Notes: generated by a model from the letters alone, not told the origin. Counted from the stretch's first letter, positions 13,055-26,639 are shown. The stretch: 64,000 bases of DNA from Argopecten irradians (GCF_041381155.1 NC_091143.1:29885331-29949330), one strand, 5' to 3'. Translations and numbers: made by a program.

Positions 13055-15010
13055 TAAAATGGTTTAGATTGATATGTGTGACAATAATTTTCACATCTTG
13101 TTTTGTTCTTTGTGATGATTTTACGGTCAACTGAGCTTACCAAGTTGTAACAAGCTTCCAGGTGAATGACTAGAGGATTACCAGTAGAGTAAAGATGTGA
13201 GTAAACCGACATGGGTCACTGCCTCTGGTAATTGACAGCTTACATGCTAGCCTACCAAATTATTACACTAACTAATAAACAACCTGGACAGTGATTTACC
13301 TGGATAAGATCAATTTCTACCTGTACAACTTATGATATTATGGATGAACACATGGCTTCAATTTTTGAAGTCGCGATTTTTCTGTCGCCAAAAAAACCGC
13401 CAAAGTCATCATTTTATCGCCAATGAATTTTTTTTCGAAAAAATGGCGACCACTGGCGTGACATCTTAGACAGACATCAAAGATGTCGCAAGACCCATTA
13501 AAGAATGACAATACTGAAGATATACATTGACGATTCTCTATGTTCAGACTCATTGCTTTACTGCCGAGACAGAGTATTCCCAAAGGCAATTTCCAAGGGC
13601 TTTACTTTGAAATGACTTTCATTATGGTCGACACACATGCGAACCTGTGATCTATTATCAGTATAGCGACTTTGACGAGCGGAGTCAGGGTCATTATATT
13701 CAAAAACATTGCAATAACAAAAAACAAACGTCGCTCTTCAATGTCATAGTTTCTTGATTGCATAATCGACAAGACAGTATAGAAAATGATGTTTTTTTGC
13801 AAATATGCTTACTCTTCGACACCAAATTTCCTTTTTCGCGTTTATTTCTTCGTAAACAACTGAGATCTTTTAAATGTTTATTTCCCCTCCAAGAAACTGC
13901 GTTGTGGCTAAGCTATTTACAAAAAACGTAGTTTGCTGAATCATATATATATAAGTTATACGCCAGCCATGTAATGTAAGGATCAACACACTTCGTATAA
14001 ATCAAGAACGTTCGCATTTTCCGTTGTATTTTAAAGAAAACATAACACTAATGGTAAAAGATTGAGATTAGGTCGCGGAAATTGTGACTTTTGTACGGTT
14101 ATGTCACTTAGACTTTCAACCGTTTATTCATTCGTGAAAACGCATAAAGGTTTTGATAAATACATCAATTCAGATAAACAACAACTTCGTCATAACATTC
14201 GTACTTAGACAAGTTTAAAGTTGTTTACAATCGCTTGTAACCGCCTTTAGGCAGAACGTTTTATTTTCTCGGAGCCTTTTAATTCTATCGGAAGATTATT
14301 AGCCGATATTGTTGTGTGCTCAAGTATGACAACGATATGTATGGAATGTATATATTGAGCGAGTATATCCGTGTATTGTGTGTGTGTATATAACAATGTA
14401 TTGTGTATGTATAAAGAGGTATGAAGTAATTGAATTTCGCCAGTTGTATCTACAAATATATTCTTGGTATACTGACCTGACCCACTGAGTGCTCTGCCTC
14501 GCATGTTGTATTCAACATACATTGAACATGACGTGGGCTGGAGGCTGTTTGTTGTTGTGAATTGTACTAGATTGAGATGTAGTGTAGACTAAACGTAAGT
14601 GGTAGCAAATATACATCTACACAAACTATGATACTAGACGGAATATTTTTCATCGATAAATATTTGTACAAATCCAGTATTTTAACATAAAGCAATTAAT
14701 GGTACTTATTAATTGATAGGAAACTGTCTAAAGACTTGTTAGCTATGGTTGTAACGATTAAGGAAAAATATAAACACATGTAAATTCAAACATAATATTA
14801 CCAATGAAAACGGAGAAAACCAACACCAGGTTCATCAATTATTCTCATGTAGAACATTTTGTCAAATATTATTATATATCTTAAAACCTCAAAATTATAA
14901 TGAGAGGCAAGGTAATTTCTTTCATATAAGATATATTGAAATAAAGATAAGGATTTGAATAGCAAAATTTTTCATGAAGAAATATGGAATATTCATAGTT
15001 ATTTGCACAA
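13055..15010. other. non-coding, no gene recognised
   Basis: AT-rich DNA with a short (AT)n tract near 13,944 and GT-rich stretches near 14,380. Frames here have no recognisable motif. Confidence 0.35.
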
Positions 15011-15012
15011 AT

Positions 15013-15161
15013 GACCTAGATTTGTACTAGTGAACTAGATTTATACTGATGACCTAGATTTGTTCAAGTGACCTAGATTTGTACTGGTGACCTCGATCTG
15101 TGCATGTAACCTAGATTAGTACTGGTGACCTAGATTTGTACTGGTGACCTAGATTTGCACC
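15013..15161. repeat. 19-bp tandem repeat, about 8 units
   Basis: Consensus GACCTAGATTTGTACTGGT is repeated head to tail about eight times with one to four changes per unit. The units at the right end are the most alike. Confidence 0.85.
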
Positions 15162-15164
15162 AGG

Positions 15165-18100
15165 TGCATTTAATTACATTTACGAGTGGGTGAGGTAGGT
15201 ATGAAAACAAAACACTTAGACTTACATATAACAAATTCACAGAGACAAGGGCTGGTTTTATGCGTTTGTACACACCTAATACAAATATCCTTTTCACAGG
15301 CATGAACATCTCTGAGGTAATGGATCAAAATAAATTGGCTTTTCATACAGCGGTGAACCGCATTCATAGTTAATTATACTTGTTATTCATTGCATCAAAA
15401 ACACTAAAATAACAATATTCTTCGACTTCAACTGCCTCTAGATAATTAAAGTCAAGTATGAAGAGGTTGCTAAGGATTACGCCTGTTGAAGAACACGACC
15501 CGTTGTAGATATCTTATTCATTGACTAGAGCAGAAAATCCACTAGGAACTCTCTAATGAGATGTACGTGGTGACCGCGCCATAAAAAACGCGTTCTATCA
15601 TTACATAAAGGTGTCTCAGCGTAGATCATGATCCTTCGACTAATCCCCGTATCAGCATTTACATCATTTCATTAATTTTGAAAGTATCGCTTCTGTTATT
15701 TGTGTATCATTTACATCTCTATAACGCCCCTTCTCTAGAACGTGTGAATGTATAATAGTCAGCTGTGCATCTTATACTACTGGAACATTGCATGATGTAA
15801 TATGATGGAATGATAATGGTAATCAATACAACAATCTATTTATTAATTAAGGTAATAAGATCGATGGAACTGATATTTGATAACACGTAGTTTATAATTA
15901 CTAAGAAAATATCTACAGACTAGTTGGCTAAGGCAACACACATGGATTTAATTAAGAATTACTTGTCATATTTTTGACATGCATTGGTGTGAAATATACA
16001 TTGAGTGTTCTAGCATATCCAGTGAATTCTCACGCTGACTTAAACCCAGTGTTGTTGCCAGAGCCTAACTGCAAATGTTAATATTGGAAAATAACATACA
16101 CTGGGCTTAGTAGCACCATAGAGGTACTGTGCAGTGGTAATGAAATGTACTGTTATCCAAAGTCCAAATGGAATGACTAACAACTAACTCAAAAATAAAA
16201 GCTACAGAAAATAACTTTTGGATACAATATGGTGCTGATAGTGACTGGCACCTTACTACAAAATAAGGGTTTTAAAAATTACTTTTGTGTACAAAACAGA
16301 GATGCTGTACCCAGCTTGTCCCAATTTCGATAGGATATGATTTGTACATGAATAATATGGACGTCGAGTTTTTAAAGTTGTGGTCACTCAAATAAAATGA
16401 TACTTTAAATATATTACTTTTGATCTGCAATTATATATCCAATTTTGGAAAGGATTTGTATAGCTTTTTGCCTAGTTTTTGATCGATAATACTTCATTAT
16501 TTTATAATTTATACTATATTTGTGTTGTAATTCTTGTATCACCAATAAAACATTTTGAAATGAAATATATCCAATTTTGGTAATGGAACACATTCGCGGG
16601 GTTTTAATTTCGCGGTATACTGATTTCTCTAGACACAATATTAGCAATTTTGCATAAAAGAAGTGAAATTGAAATATTTCTTCGAATTTTGGAATTCGCG
16701 AATTCAGAAAATCCGCACACATAGCGAAAATAACCCATGAGAAATTTACCAATCTTACCGTATAGTGGTTTGGCTGTTTTTTGTCAAAAATAATCTGAAT
16801 CTTGGGATCTTTTTTGGATAGGATGATGACGCGACCGTGTGGTTTTGCGCAATTCTGTAATGATTCTAACTGTAATTGATTTTTTGTTATGTCTGTCTTT
16901 TAAACTGTCGTGCCGCATGATACACCGAGTTAGCCTGATTAATTATTTTTGTAGCTTTAGAGCTCAGACATATTTTTGGTTTCATGGTTTCTTTTAGACT
17001 GCATACTCTAAGTTGTTGATGAGTCTTCTAAGCAGAGCTGTATACTAGATGGTATTCCTCTAGTTTTAAACTCTAGAACAAACATGTACTAGAGACAAAA
17101 TTAATAAAGCCGAATTTTAGTGATATGTTCAACAGATTAGTGGCCAGGCTTGGTTTCTTTAAAACAAAAATGTTTCGCAATGCAATTTATTTGTGTGCGC
17201 AATTAAAGTTCATGAACGAATAAAATTGCTCTAAGGTTAATCATATCAAATTAATTACATCAAAACAGTTTCAAACATCACAGATGCAGATAGTGATGTT
17301 TTTTTAACAATAGCAATGAAATGGCCGCTTAATGTCGAAAAACATGCAAACGCAGAAAGAAGTCGCAATCCAAAAAAATAGGTTAACACTATACTTTGTG
17401 CTGTTAGTATTCTACTTACATCGATACAAGATTCTCTGGACAAATCGATATTCTTATGTTTTCCCTAGTTGATTCTGAATGTGAATTATAGATATTATCT
17501 ATATTAGTATATAGATGTGCGGATAGTCTGTGTTTTTGTTGCACTAGCATTAAACTATACATGGATATTCTTATTGTTTTTTAGTGGTTGGTATTATACA
17601 CGTCCTTTATTCGTTCTGTCATTCAGTTTGACTATAACTTTCGAATTTTAGAATCTGATAAATAATATCAAAAACAGAAAACCTTGAAAACTACAGGACC
17701 CTCTTTCCGGCAAAAAGAATTATTTCGGTTCAAAATGATACAAATGTATATATGTTTCAATGGAAATTATCAGAGTGTCTTTGCAGATACCAACTCAACC
17801 GGTTACGAGCAATACATTTGTAGACCTTAAAATTCTCGTCCCTTAGTTTTCATATATCGCGTTGGAACTCTACGAGAAGGGCGTAAACGAAGGCAATTGT
17901 AAGTTGCGGTGCTGACAAAGAAAATGATACCATGCACACAAATTGGAATCATATTCTAAATTGTAGTGTTACGGCTTGACTAAATGATATGATTTACACG
18001 TGAATGGTGTTGTTCAGCCTCTGTACACGGCAACTGATAATAACCACATTGGTGAAGGGATCAATAATATAATGTATTAAAACACGACGCTGTAGCTGCA

Positions 18101-19900
18101 ACGGCTGAAATAATACAGAAAAGACATTAAAGGGTTCATGAGGGCTGAACTAATTTCAAAACTGAATTAAACACAAGCTTAAACAGGTAATCTATTACCA
18201 ACACTCTAAACAAAATGCACTCCGTAAACGCTATATACAACAATGACATAACTGTCTGAGAACATCATTACAAATCCCTGTAGCCCGACCTTGCAAATCC
18301 CTCACCAGTTTTTACAAAATTTGTTATGAAATGAACAGATAAATATTACGGGTCTCCTAGCCAAAGTCGATATATTTTAACGCGTCCTCAGTCACCCCTT
18401 CACCATTAATTGATTAAACATATATAGTTTTTCAATACTTAACCCATTCACCTCATTAGCTACCATACACTGCACGTAGAGCAGACACATGAATCCATAA
18501 TTCTTTAAGAAGGTTTAGGTTTCTATTTCGGTACAGTTATTTGCTCTATCCTTGGTCAATTGATAGACAATGGCATGATCGATACCTTATATGCACAGTA
18601 TATATACATGTATAATTTATGACTACATACAAGCAATTACTTGTTTAAAAATCTAGCTATTAAAACACCATATTTGGTAAATCGTTCAAATCTATGAAAA
18701 TGCCAAATGTCTGGAACATGAACACGAATAGAATTCTATTTCAAGAAACCAATACTTCATTAATTGTCTGTAAAATGTATATTCCTATCTGTTTTGATTT
18801 TTGTAACCTTTACATCTAGTCATTATTGCGAAAGGTTTTCCGATTTCTTTATTCAGATAGAACACTACTTCATTGGATTTTGTGAGGTAAGCATTTTTAT
18901 CTATTTTGATTGACTTAACCTATGCATCAAGTCCCTACCGGTAACATATAAACCTGTACTAAATACCCCCCTCTGTCTTACTAAACACACCTGTCGATCC
19001 GAGCTAATTAAGGAATGTGTGGGCGGATGATTACGAATCGAAATTTTCGCTGAAAATCATCCGATTATCCTTGTTATGGAAACCGAAACCGTCTTTAGAT
19101 ACTAGGCGACGCAAATTGTTGGTGATCTCACCAGTATCTCATCAGTCCAACATTAATATATAGCCTCTTAGGCGTGTTAGGATGTTTGGTAATATTTACA
19201 TATATTGTTAAATTTAATTACGACTTGTGATTGCATGCATTTGAATTTATTTAGTTAATAATGCATGGCAACGTTAAATTTACTACCGGAACAGTTTTTG
19301 AATTACTAAGTAAAGAGTAATTAGTAAGGTCAGTAACTGATTGCATCTTGAATTGCAGGCTTGCTAGATGCATGTATTTGGCCTCATCGTGTCTCAATGA
19401 ACAGTGTAAATCTTATGAATGTGTATACTTAATTCATCATTTGTAGAAGGTATAACATATACCAATAACGAAGTAAATACACACATTAGTATGCTTAATG
19501 TTATTTTTTATTTAATCAGACACATTCGTTAGTGGACACATCGATTCTTAAGTAAAAAGCTCGAATTAAACATTCATATTTAGACATACAAACCATGATT
19601 CCCTTAAGTTGGGTTGTATTGAGTAATTACATTAAGATCCAAATTAGACCGATTTGACAATTATGTATATTTACATGTGCGCGCACCATATATTCTGGTA
19701 ATAAATTTAATGATGTTCTTACTATGACTAATTAAGTAACATATTTCTTCCGCTTTTCAGATTTAGTCTAGCTGAGTTCTTAGGCTTCCCTACCTTGAAG
19801 CATATTTTTGAAACCAAAATGAACGATTCCCAAACTTAAAAAAACACATTTTGTCAGTTTCCATGACCAATACTGTTATTGGAAAACTCTCTAGATCCCT
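15165..19900. other. intergenic, no gene recognised
   Basis: No supported gene. At 16,530-16,567 the words 'caccaataaaacattttgaa' and 'atgaaat' look like a retroelement 3' end, but there is no associated coding remnant. Other short frames lack motifs or splice context. Confidence 0.35.
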
Positions 19901-19904
19901 ATTA

Positions 19905-20070
19905 TGTTTTTGCGTATTACAGAGTTATAACATGATATATAGGTATTGATTGTGACGTCATGTTTTTGCGAGCGCAAAGTCACACTTTTCAGAGAAAACA
20001 ACGGGAATTGCGTTAGAAATAACGACATAACAATTGAGACCTACCCGCAAGGAAACTAATTCTGTGCGTG
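19905..20070. mobile_element. MITE of the 'acctacccgcaaggga' family
   Basis: The left end 'gcgtattacagagttata' pairs with the right end 'ctaattctgtgcg', and 'aggtattgattgtgacgtca' pairs with 'aacaattgagacctacccgc'. About 165 bp, internally palindromic, no open frame. It is the same family as the elements at 8.9, 42.5, 54.2 and 63.0 kb. Confidence 0.75.
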
Positions 20071-20981
20071 AAAAGACGGAATAACCTGTTACAAGTACAA
20101 TTTTAAAAGAAAACATTTTGCTTCTGTAAAATCAATGCTTTGAAGTAGAAAAAAAAGTTCATATGCAAAAGTGACAAAAAATGTCATCTGTTGTCTCATA
20201 TCTATTAATCGCCTTCTCTTCTTATCACGTATTGGTTTTGTGATGTCGTACAATCCCATTTTAGCTGATATGACAGTATAAATACGTAGTATCATGGCTA
20301 TTCACAGACAGAACATGGGGAAAATCGTCATTTTTTGTTGCTTTTCATTTAAAACCGATAATGAAATTTTATTTTCGGAATTGATAGACGTATTATGTGA
20401 TGCAGTATTGATATCCTACAGTTCATGCGGTACAACGTAACTGATTAATTTATTTCAGAACATTAGCATTTTCCTTTTTCAAATCAATCACAAATTTACG
20501 AACAGATGCTGTAGTCAGCTCAATCTTGAATTACGCGTATATAACATAATCAACCGGTTTTAAGGTATCATGCACACGTGTTTGTAATGAAATTTAATAT
20601 CCTTGCGAAATTTTGGTCAGAATAATAGGTAAATATATATATATATATTCAGACAAATAGATGATTTATCAAGTAATAAGTGATAAGTAAAGGAATGGGC
20701 GCAGGCAAAACATATTGCCTCTATATCCATACCTAAAATACATAAATTTGATTTGTTACTCTTATTTTAAACTAATCAAATTGATTTAATGTAAGTTAGG
20801 GGTAGGCTCTTTTATTATTGAACGTTTCCTCTATCTAGTGAGAATTTGTGATATTTCCCCGTGCTACACAAGGAAACCAATATAGGCCAGTAGGATTATA
20901 AGGAGGGATAAGTTCACCAGGTAACTTGGCGTATTGCCTCGGTAACACACGTGCATAGAATAAGGTAATTATACTTACAAC
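20071..20981. other. non-coding, probably intronic or downstream of the LRR exon
   Basis: It follows the donor of the minus-strand LRR exon, so it would be intron if that gene is real. I did not find a convincing next exon. A short (AT)n tract lies near 20,632. Confidence 0.3.
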
Positions 20982-20982
20982 T

Positions 20983-21193
20983 TTTCCACGTACTGCATTT
21001 TTTTCTTGGACGACATGACAGGAATGTCATCTAATGTGTTTACAAGTTTACATTCCATAACGATCCTGTTACTATCATCTTCAGTATATCGACATTGACA
21101 ATGTTCAGCACAATCCAGCAATGTCGACATTACTGCTGACATTACATGTAAAAGTATAGCACATTTCATTCCTCTTTGTATGTATTTATCCAT
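20983..21193 (-). CDS. 5' coding exon of a secreted or membrane leucine-rich-repeat protein
   Basis: The frame starts at an ATG at 21,193 in good context (gtaATGG) and runs about 70 codons to a strong donor, AAGTT|GTAAGT. Residues 9-27 are hydrophobic (MKCAILLHVMSAVMSTLL), like a signal peptide. They are followed by a cysteine cluster CAEHCQCRY, then a VMECKLVNTLDDIP-like stretch. This is the arrangement of an LRR N-terminal cap: C-x(2-3)-C-x-C, a later single Cys, then 'L..IP'. Such caps precede LRR arrays in extracellular receptors and adhesion proteins. The exon ends where the first LRR should begin. No further exons were identified, so the gene product and subclass are open. Confidence 0.45.
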
Positions 21194-21960
21194 TACGAAT
21201 ATTTTAAACGTAGCAAGTTCCGTGTTTTAACGTTAATTATGAAATTTCCATTTTAAAAGGAGATAATTATATAATGACCTCCGTAGGAATCGCTTGGCTT
21301 TATGTCCATGTCAACTGAAAACTGAAAGTTTTAAAATGTACTTGTTATAAAACTTTCCAAATATTCAAATATCAATTGCACACGTTCAACCATCACATGT
21401 CATTGTTAACGAGGTTGATTCTGTCCATGGCTTATAAAGGTATCTTAATGAGTCGGTGTTGAGGAAAACGCTGGCACAGACTCAAATGATAGTACACAAG
21501 GAATGCATGTACTGTAGATGCTATGGGAAATACAATGATCTATGTCCAGATAATCAGCTATGTTAGTCCACGGTCAGTTGTGTATAAAAATCCAACGCAG
21601 CTAACAAAATGAAAATCAGAAGAAAACATCCGATAAACTAGTAAATATTCACCGGTTATGATTAAAATATAACCAATGAAAATTATGTATGCAAATGATT
21701 AAACTATAAATATTCAACAGTTAACTTCAGAGAACTTCTGGAATTAATAAAATCACCGGTATATATGGTTGCTCTATTAAGTCCAACGCGTTAATTAAAT
21801 GTTTTCAAGTGATAATCCAATGTTGACCAAATGGCCGTCCAAAACATGTTGATGTTGATATAACTTATTTACTGAGCAAAATTGTTTTGTTTGTTTAGTT
21901 TCGGTACAATGAATTTCCAGCGAAATATCACAAACCTCCACACATTTCAACACACCTCGA
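21194..21960. other. non-coding upstream of the LRR exon
   Basis: AT-rich DNA with no supported features. It could hold the promoter of the minus-strand LRR gene. Confidence 0.3.
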
Positions 21961-22030
21961 CCAGCAGAACGTTTTAATTGATGTCTATCTACGGTTCGCG
22001 GACTATTATCTACAGGCGGCACTTTGGCCA
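21955..22030 (-). CDS. candidate first coding exon, unknown protein
   Basis: On the minus strand, an ATG in a perfect CCATGG context (near 22,030) opens MAKVPPVDNSPRTVDR and continues for about 25 codons to a possible donor, CGAG|GTGTGT. The upstream 150 bp is richer in CpG than its surroundings and holds ACGTCA and CCGGAA words, as in promoters. There is no homology I recognise and no downstream exon. Confidence 0.22.
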
Positions 22031-22039
22031 TGGTTAACA

Positions 22040-23905
22040 TCTGGGGTCAATTACACCGGAAATAGCCTCCGGGTAACGTCATTTTAAAAGTAGGTCCGGA
22101 CGCTTCCGTCCACAGTGCACCATTGCGACAATCCGGATTCAGGTTTCAATCAATATTGGACAGCGCCATCTGTTGGCATGGCGAAACGGACGAACTCGAA
22201 TTTTCTGGTGGTAGAGGATGAATGGGAGCACCGTGTAGGTTATCCCGACACACTCTGTAACTATGCGTAGATGTGTATTGATTTTTCACATCACCCTAGA
22301 TGAAATCTTCCCAGCTTGCTTACAAGATAACGGAGTATTGAGTTTATATAGTGTTAATCCGTTCACCGTGACAGACAGAATCGTCAACATCAAGTAACTT
22401 CATAAACTAGACATTTCTTTGACAATGAACGCTTAGGTTTAGTCCGACGGTCGCGTTTTGTCTAGATACCGAACAACAGAGTAAGCTGTATCCAAAGCTT
22501 GCCAAAGCAGTGATGTCACTGCTTACCATTACACTTATATCGATCAAACGCATCACAGAAAGTGATCTTGCCCTTTGTCATTTTCGGTCAAAATGTCTGT
22601 ATGTATATTTTAGTGGTGCTCCTAACAAATCAATATTGTGACAGTAAGATAAATATATGATACTGGCACTTACGCCCACCTGCCTTAGCTCTGTAGTTGC
22701 GCTCCTGGTAATATGTCGGAAATGGAGCGACTCCTCAAATTGTGCATCACGATTATTGCAATGTTTTGCTAACTTTCGTTTGAAAGAAATGTCTGTTGGT
22801 TCCAGATAAAAACAAACAAATACCCTTGGCGCACCCGTATGTGTAGGATGGCCTTCATGCGCAATCTATTATACTTTATAGCGTATAGCGAATGCGCCGA
22901 TAGGCGTGATACTGATATGCGGCAATTTTACATCTGTTTGTTATGACCCAACCCGGAGTTGTCAACTTGGTTTGGCGACTGCGCACATTATTCAGAGAAA
23001 GGTCATACGGTACTTTCATTCATAAATATGCATCTCCATTCATGTACATCGTATTTGTTAATATTATAGTTTAGATAAGAAATATAAAAACACTTATAAT
23101 CATAAAGGAATTTAGAACACTGTCGTCAGAGTACCATGTCTTTTAACCCTTTCGTGATATTTGAAAAGTATCGAAGAAGAAGACAGTGATAACAGTTCGA
23201 TTGATAGCTGGGAATCACCTTTTGTACACAACGGCATACATGTACAAATCTGTATGTGTTTGGTATTAGTTTGATTCCGTCAGTAGATCAGTCTGAGATT
23301 GGAGAATGCACTATGTATTCTCTACTATAGGGTCCATTGCAACGATATATGGAAGAGCTTCAGTGTCGAAGGTGGAGTACCCAGAGAAATTAAACAATCA
23401 CCGACTCCGGTTTGCACTTGATGATTTATTTTTTCTACATGAGTTGCAAACAACAACTAAAGAAGAGGACTAGCCGAGACACACTCTAGTCTAATAAGTG
23501 GTAGTGCTTACTGATTGATTGATTGTTGCTTTAGGTCAAGATTTAGGTTCACACTTCTATTCGAGACCCTTGGGACCGGCTTCGGCGGAGTTGTGTTTGC
23601 TTCTGTTAAAAAGGGATTGGAACTGCTGGTTTGTCCGTTGACAGTACATGTATAATGTGACCGGGTCGTGTATGCTGGTCGGTATCTCTGATGGTATGGT
23701 TCAGTAAGATAGCACTATAAAATGACCAATAGATCCACGATAAAAATGGGAAACAACAGAAACATACTGAAGGATAATCTGCCTTTAAATAGCCTTTAGC
23801 TATTAAACAACGTCAATCAAAAAACTACCCAGATATACAATGTATGCCGATATTAAAAACCCGTTAATCAAAACGTAAAACATTTCACAAAAATAGCGAT
23901 TTCTA
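22040..23905. other. non-coding, CpG-richer near 22,050-22,250
   Basis: No gene is supported. At 23,130-23,215 two overlapping frames read an acidic, serine-rich stretch (IEEEDSDNSSIDSWES), which may be a fragment of a coding sequence, but it is too short to assign. Confidence 0.3.
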
Positions 23906-23910
23906 ACATT

Positions 23911-24154
23911 TTAAATTCCATGAAATCCATACATCGTGTATGGAGGTTTGCAAAAAAAAAGAAATAAAATAAACGACGATGATCGTTGACGTTATAGTTG
24001 ATTTTTTAGTATTATTTTGCTATGAAACTAACAAAATATACTATTTTTAAGATTATAACTCCCATGAAATGCATACATTGTGTATAGAGGAATGAAAAAA
24101 AAATAAACAACGTTGATAGTTGACGTCATTGTCGCCTTTTTATTTCTATGAAAC
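23911..24154. repeat. tandem duplication, about 110 bp units
   Basis: Two direct copies (23,911-24,028 and 24,053-24,154) share 'catgaaatccatacatcgtg' (second copy 'catgaaatgcatacattgtg'), an A-run, 'aataaacgacgatgatcgttgacg'-like words and the ending 'tatgaaac'. Confidence 0.7.
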
Positions 24155-25765
24155 CTTCGTCTTACTCCCCTGGTTGATATGATAGTCTGTAAAACTGCCT
24201 AGTTATGTACTGTATATGCTTTTGTGTTACTTTAGATATTTTCTCAGTGCGCCCATTTGTAATGTTAACAACCATTGTTGCAGTGGAAAGGTAAAACAGT
24301 ATGGTGACAGTGTGCCAAAGTCTCAGATGAAAAAAAGTGTTCTCTGCATTGCGTTTTATGTCTCGATCAAAGTGGGTTTTTTTAACCATTAGTAGTGTCA
24401 AGAGGGACAAATGAGAAAAAAAATATCATAATATGACTGAATGCAAGGCTTAAAAGGTACAACCTGATGTTTTAGTAACCCAATACAAGTTTACAGAACT
24501 TATGCAATATGGCAAACGTGCATTTATGGAGATAACAAAGTCTACTAACTTCTTTTTTTTTATTCACACATCTAACTCTCAACATTTCTTCGTTTCGTCA
24601 ACATTGTGCATGAGTTTTCTCATGTATTTAGCGAAAACTATTTCATCCCACGCATTTACTATCTGTGTTTTAGTTCTTACTTGCCTTTTCTTATCTTGAT
24701 TTTAGACGCAAACATTGTTTATATTCTAATAATAATGCATGACTTGTATTTTGGCCCTAAATGACCTTAGTTGTCGATGGGCCGTAAAACTCTAACAAAC
24801 AAATCTTCCGTTTTTGTTCAACTGATTATACTGGAAACTGGTAGATAAAGTGTATTATTTGAATACTACAAAGAATATATTTTTACCAAAAGGATGAAAT
24901 AAAAAATCTCTTACGCTTAAAATGAATTTAAAACAAAATTACGATCGATGGCAACGATTATTGTATTATCAAAATGAATGCAATAGATAAACAAATCAAG
25001 TAAAATAAATCAAATCACTGTCAGTGTCTCTTCCAAATCATTTGTAAATTCGAGATACCATTGAGCTTCCGCCGGATAAAGATTTTACCCACAATTCAAT
25101 TCGCAATACGTTCATCGGAATCACAAGAACGTTTGATCCGCTTGGCGATATAATGAGTTGACTGCAAATCATCATATCCATGGGGTTTTTATCCGAGTTC
25201 CTGCATAGAATTCAAAATGGCTCTGAAAACTTAAGCTATCAATGTGCAGGTTGCAATGCTGCGGGTTTTTCAAGCTATCTTTCGCGTATGTGCCAGAAGG
25301 CACAAAATAATAACTGTCCGCTTATCATACAATTTATTAGAACATTAGAATTTACAAAATGATATTTTATTGATGAGGTTTTTTCGTTTCTTTAAATCAT
25401 AACTATCTATTACTTTAATATCACATTGATCTAATAATACCATTCCAGTTATCACCGATCCAAAATATTATCATTTTCTCAGGTTGAACAACCGGAAACG
25501 GAAATTGTTGATTGAAAATGAAAGCGAAGTGATAATGAAATGCTACTGGAACATATAACAACCGTTCTCTTTGACTCACTCGACTGATTCCAGGAAATGA
25601 CCCAATTCTTCATCCGCGCTAAAATATCGGACACGCTTATAATGGTGTTCCCCGGGGAAGAGCGAGCCGCACGCAATGCCGCCCTCCCACATTTCTGTAT
25701 TAGAGACTGCCCGGTTCCTAACGGTGATTACTCGATAATCGTATAGTACTTGACATTAATCCCCG
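24155..25765. other. intergenic, no gene recognised
   Basis: AT-rich. Frames at 24,162-24,410 (minus), 24,502-24,699 (plus) and 25,180-25,362 (plus) lack motifs and splice context. Confidence 0.35.
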
Positions 25766-25769
25766 AAAG

Positions 25770-26110
25770 ACCTATAAAACAGTGTCAGTCGATCAAGTTC
25801 TAAACGACGTTTAAGTAGATATGGATTTGGATTTGGTGACATCACGGTTAGGAATACGACTGTCCGTAGGACGCGCCCAACTTCGTCTGTCACTCCAGAA
25901 TATAGCATCTGGGTTTATGCTTCATTTGGAATGCCATAAGGGCTTGTCAGTATGTCCATGCTCCACACCTGTAAAGCTACAAAATTATCAATACTTTTGT
26001 CTCTCTCGATGATTTTAAGAGGATCGAAGGCATTTATGCCAAATCGTTTAAACGGTCTATTTTGGCAGGTCATCTTTCTGAACGTACAGGTATTGATATT
26101 TTGAATTAAC
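25770..26110. repeat. dispersed repeat module, copy A (5' part)
   Basis: It is homologous in the same orientation to 29,080-29,320. Shared words include 'ctaaacgacgtttaagtaga', 'attatagcat' / 'aatatagcat' and 'ctccacacc'. Divergence is substantial, so the duplication is old. Confidence 0.65.
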
Positions 26111-26279
26111 TGAAAAATGGTTGACGACGGAGGGCAATACAATCCGCATAGAGCAACCAACAGTTTACCAGAAATGAGTGATCTAACGTACGTATTCAGA
26201 GCGGCTCAGGACATTAAACCCCCTTTAATAGCATACAGGCGGATTTGAGGAGATATGATTGAATTATACACACATTTAA

Positions 26280-26432
26280 GAGGAATTCAAAATGCTATTT
26301 GTACAGCATTCCAGGACCACCTTGAGAAGCAAACCCTTCGTCAAAAGTAATGCTAAAACATGGAATAGTCTTCCTGAAGATTATATTTCAACGAAAAACA
26401 TAAACGTTTTTAAGAACAGATTAGATATATGA
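26280..26432 (+). pseudogene. fossil C-terminus of a non-LTR retrotransposon reverse transcriptase
   Basis: A frame open from just after a stop at 26,277 to a TGA at 26,430 reads ...QHSRTTLRSKPFVKSN, then AKTWNSLPEDYISTKNIN, then VFKNRLDI. The pattern 'R..LRS..F......TWNSLP......S...FKNRL' is the conserved C-terminal tail of Jockey/CR1/RTE-type RT proteins from invertebrates. Only about 50 codons are recognisable and the catalytic RT domain is absent. This is therefore a 5'-truncated, degraded insertion, with its 3' untranslated part probably following to about 26,580. Confidence 0.6.
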
Positions 26433-26639
26433 AAAATCCAAGATATTTTATACACTAACGGGTGCGGAGTATGGGTAACCATAACTGGAAATGAACTTAC
26501 GATATAATAATAAATTAATAACGACCCTGGTGTAGAGGAACTTGACTGTTCATGTACTGGAAAACAACTATGATGAGAGTACACTCAGACTCATAACATG
26601 CATCATTTACTCAAATTAATCCTTGTAATATAATCTATT

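Noticed and set aside
12340..13480. TCGCCA-rich words at both ends of a roughly 1.1-kb stretch, considered as transposon ends
   Set aside because: The two word clusters could not be aligned convincingly as either direct or inverted repeats, and there is no transposase frame between them.
16480..16570. 'caccaataaaacattttgaa' considered as a retroelement 3' end
   Set aside because: Suggestive of a non-LTR 3' terminus, but no coding remnant, tail or target duplication could be shown.
25479..25676. Minus-strand frame ending near a GTGAGT donor, considered as a first exon
   Set aside because: It has no ATG at its start (the frame opens with TTG) and no recognisable motif.
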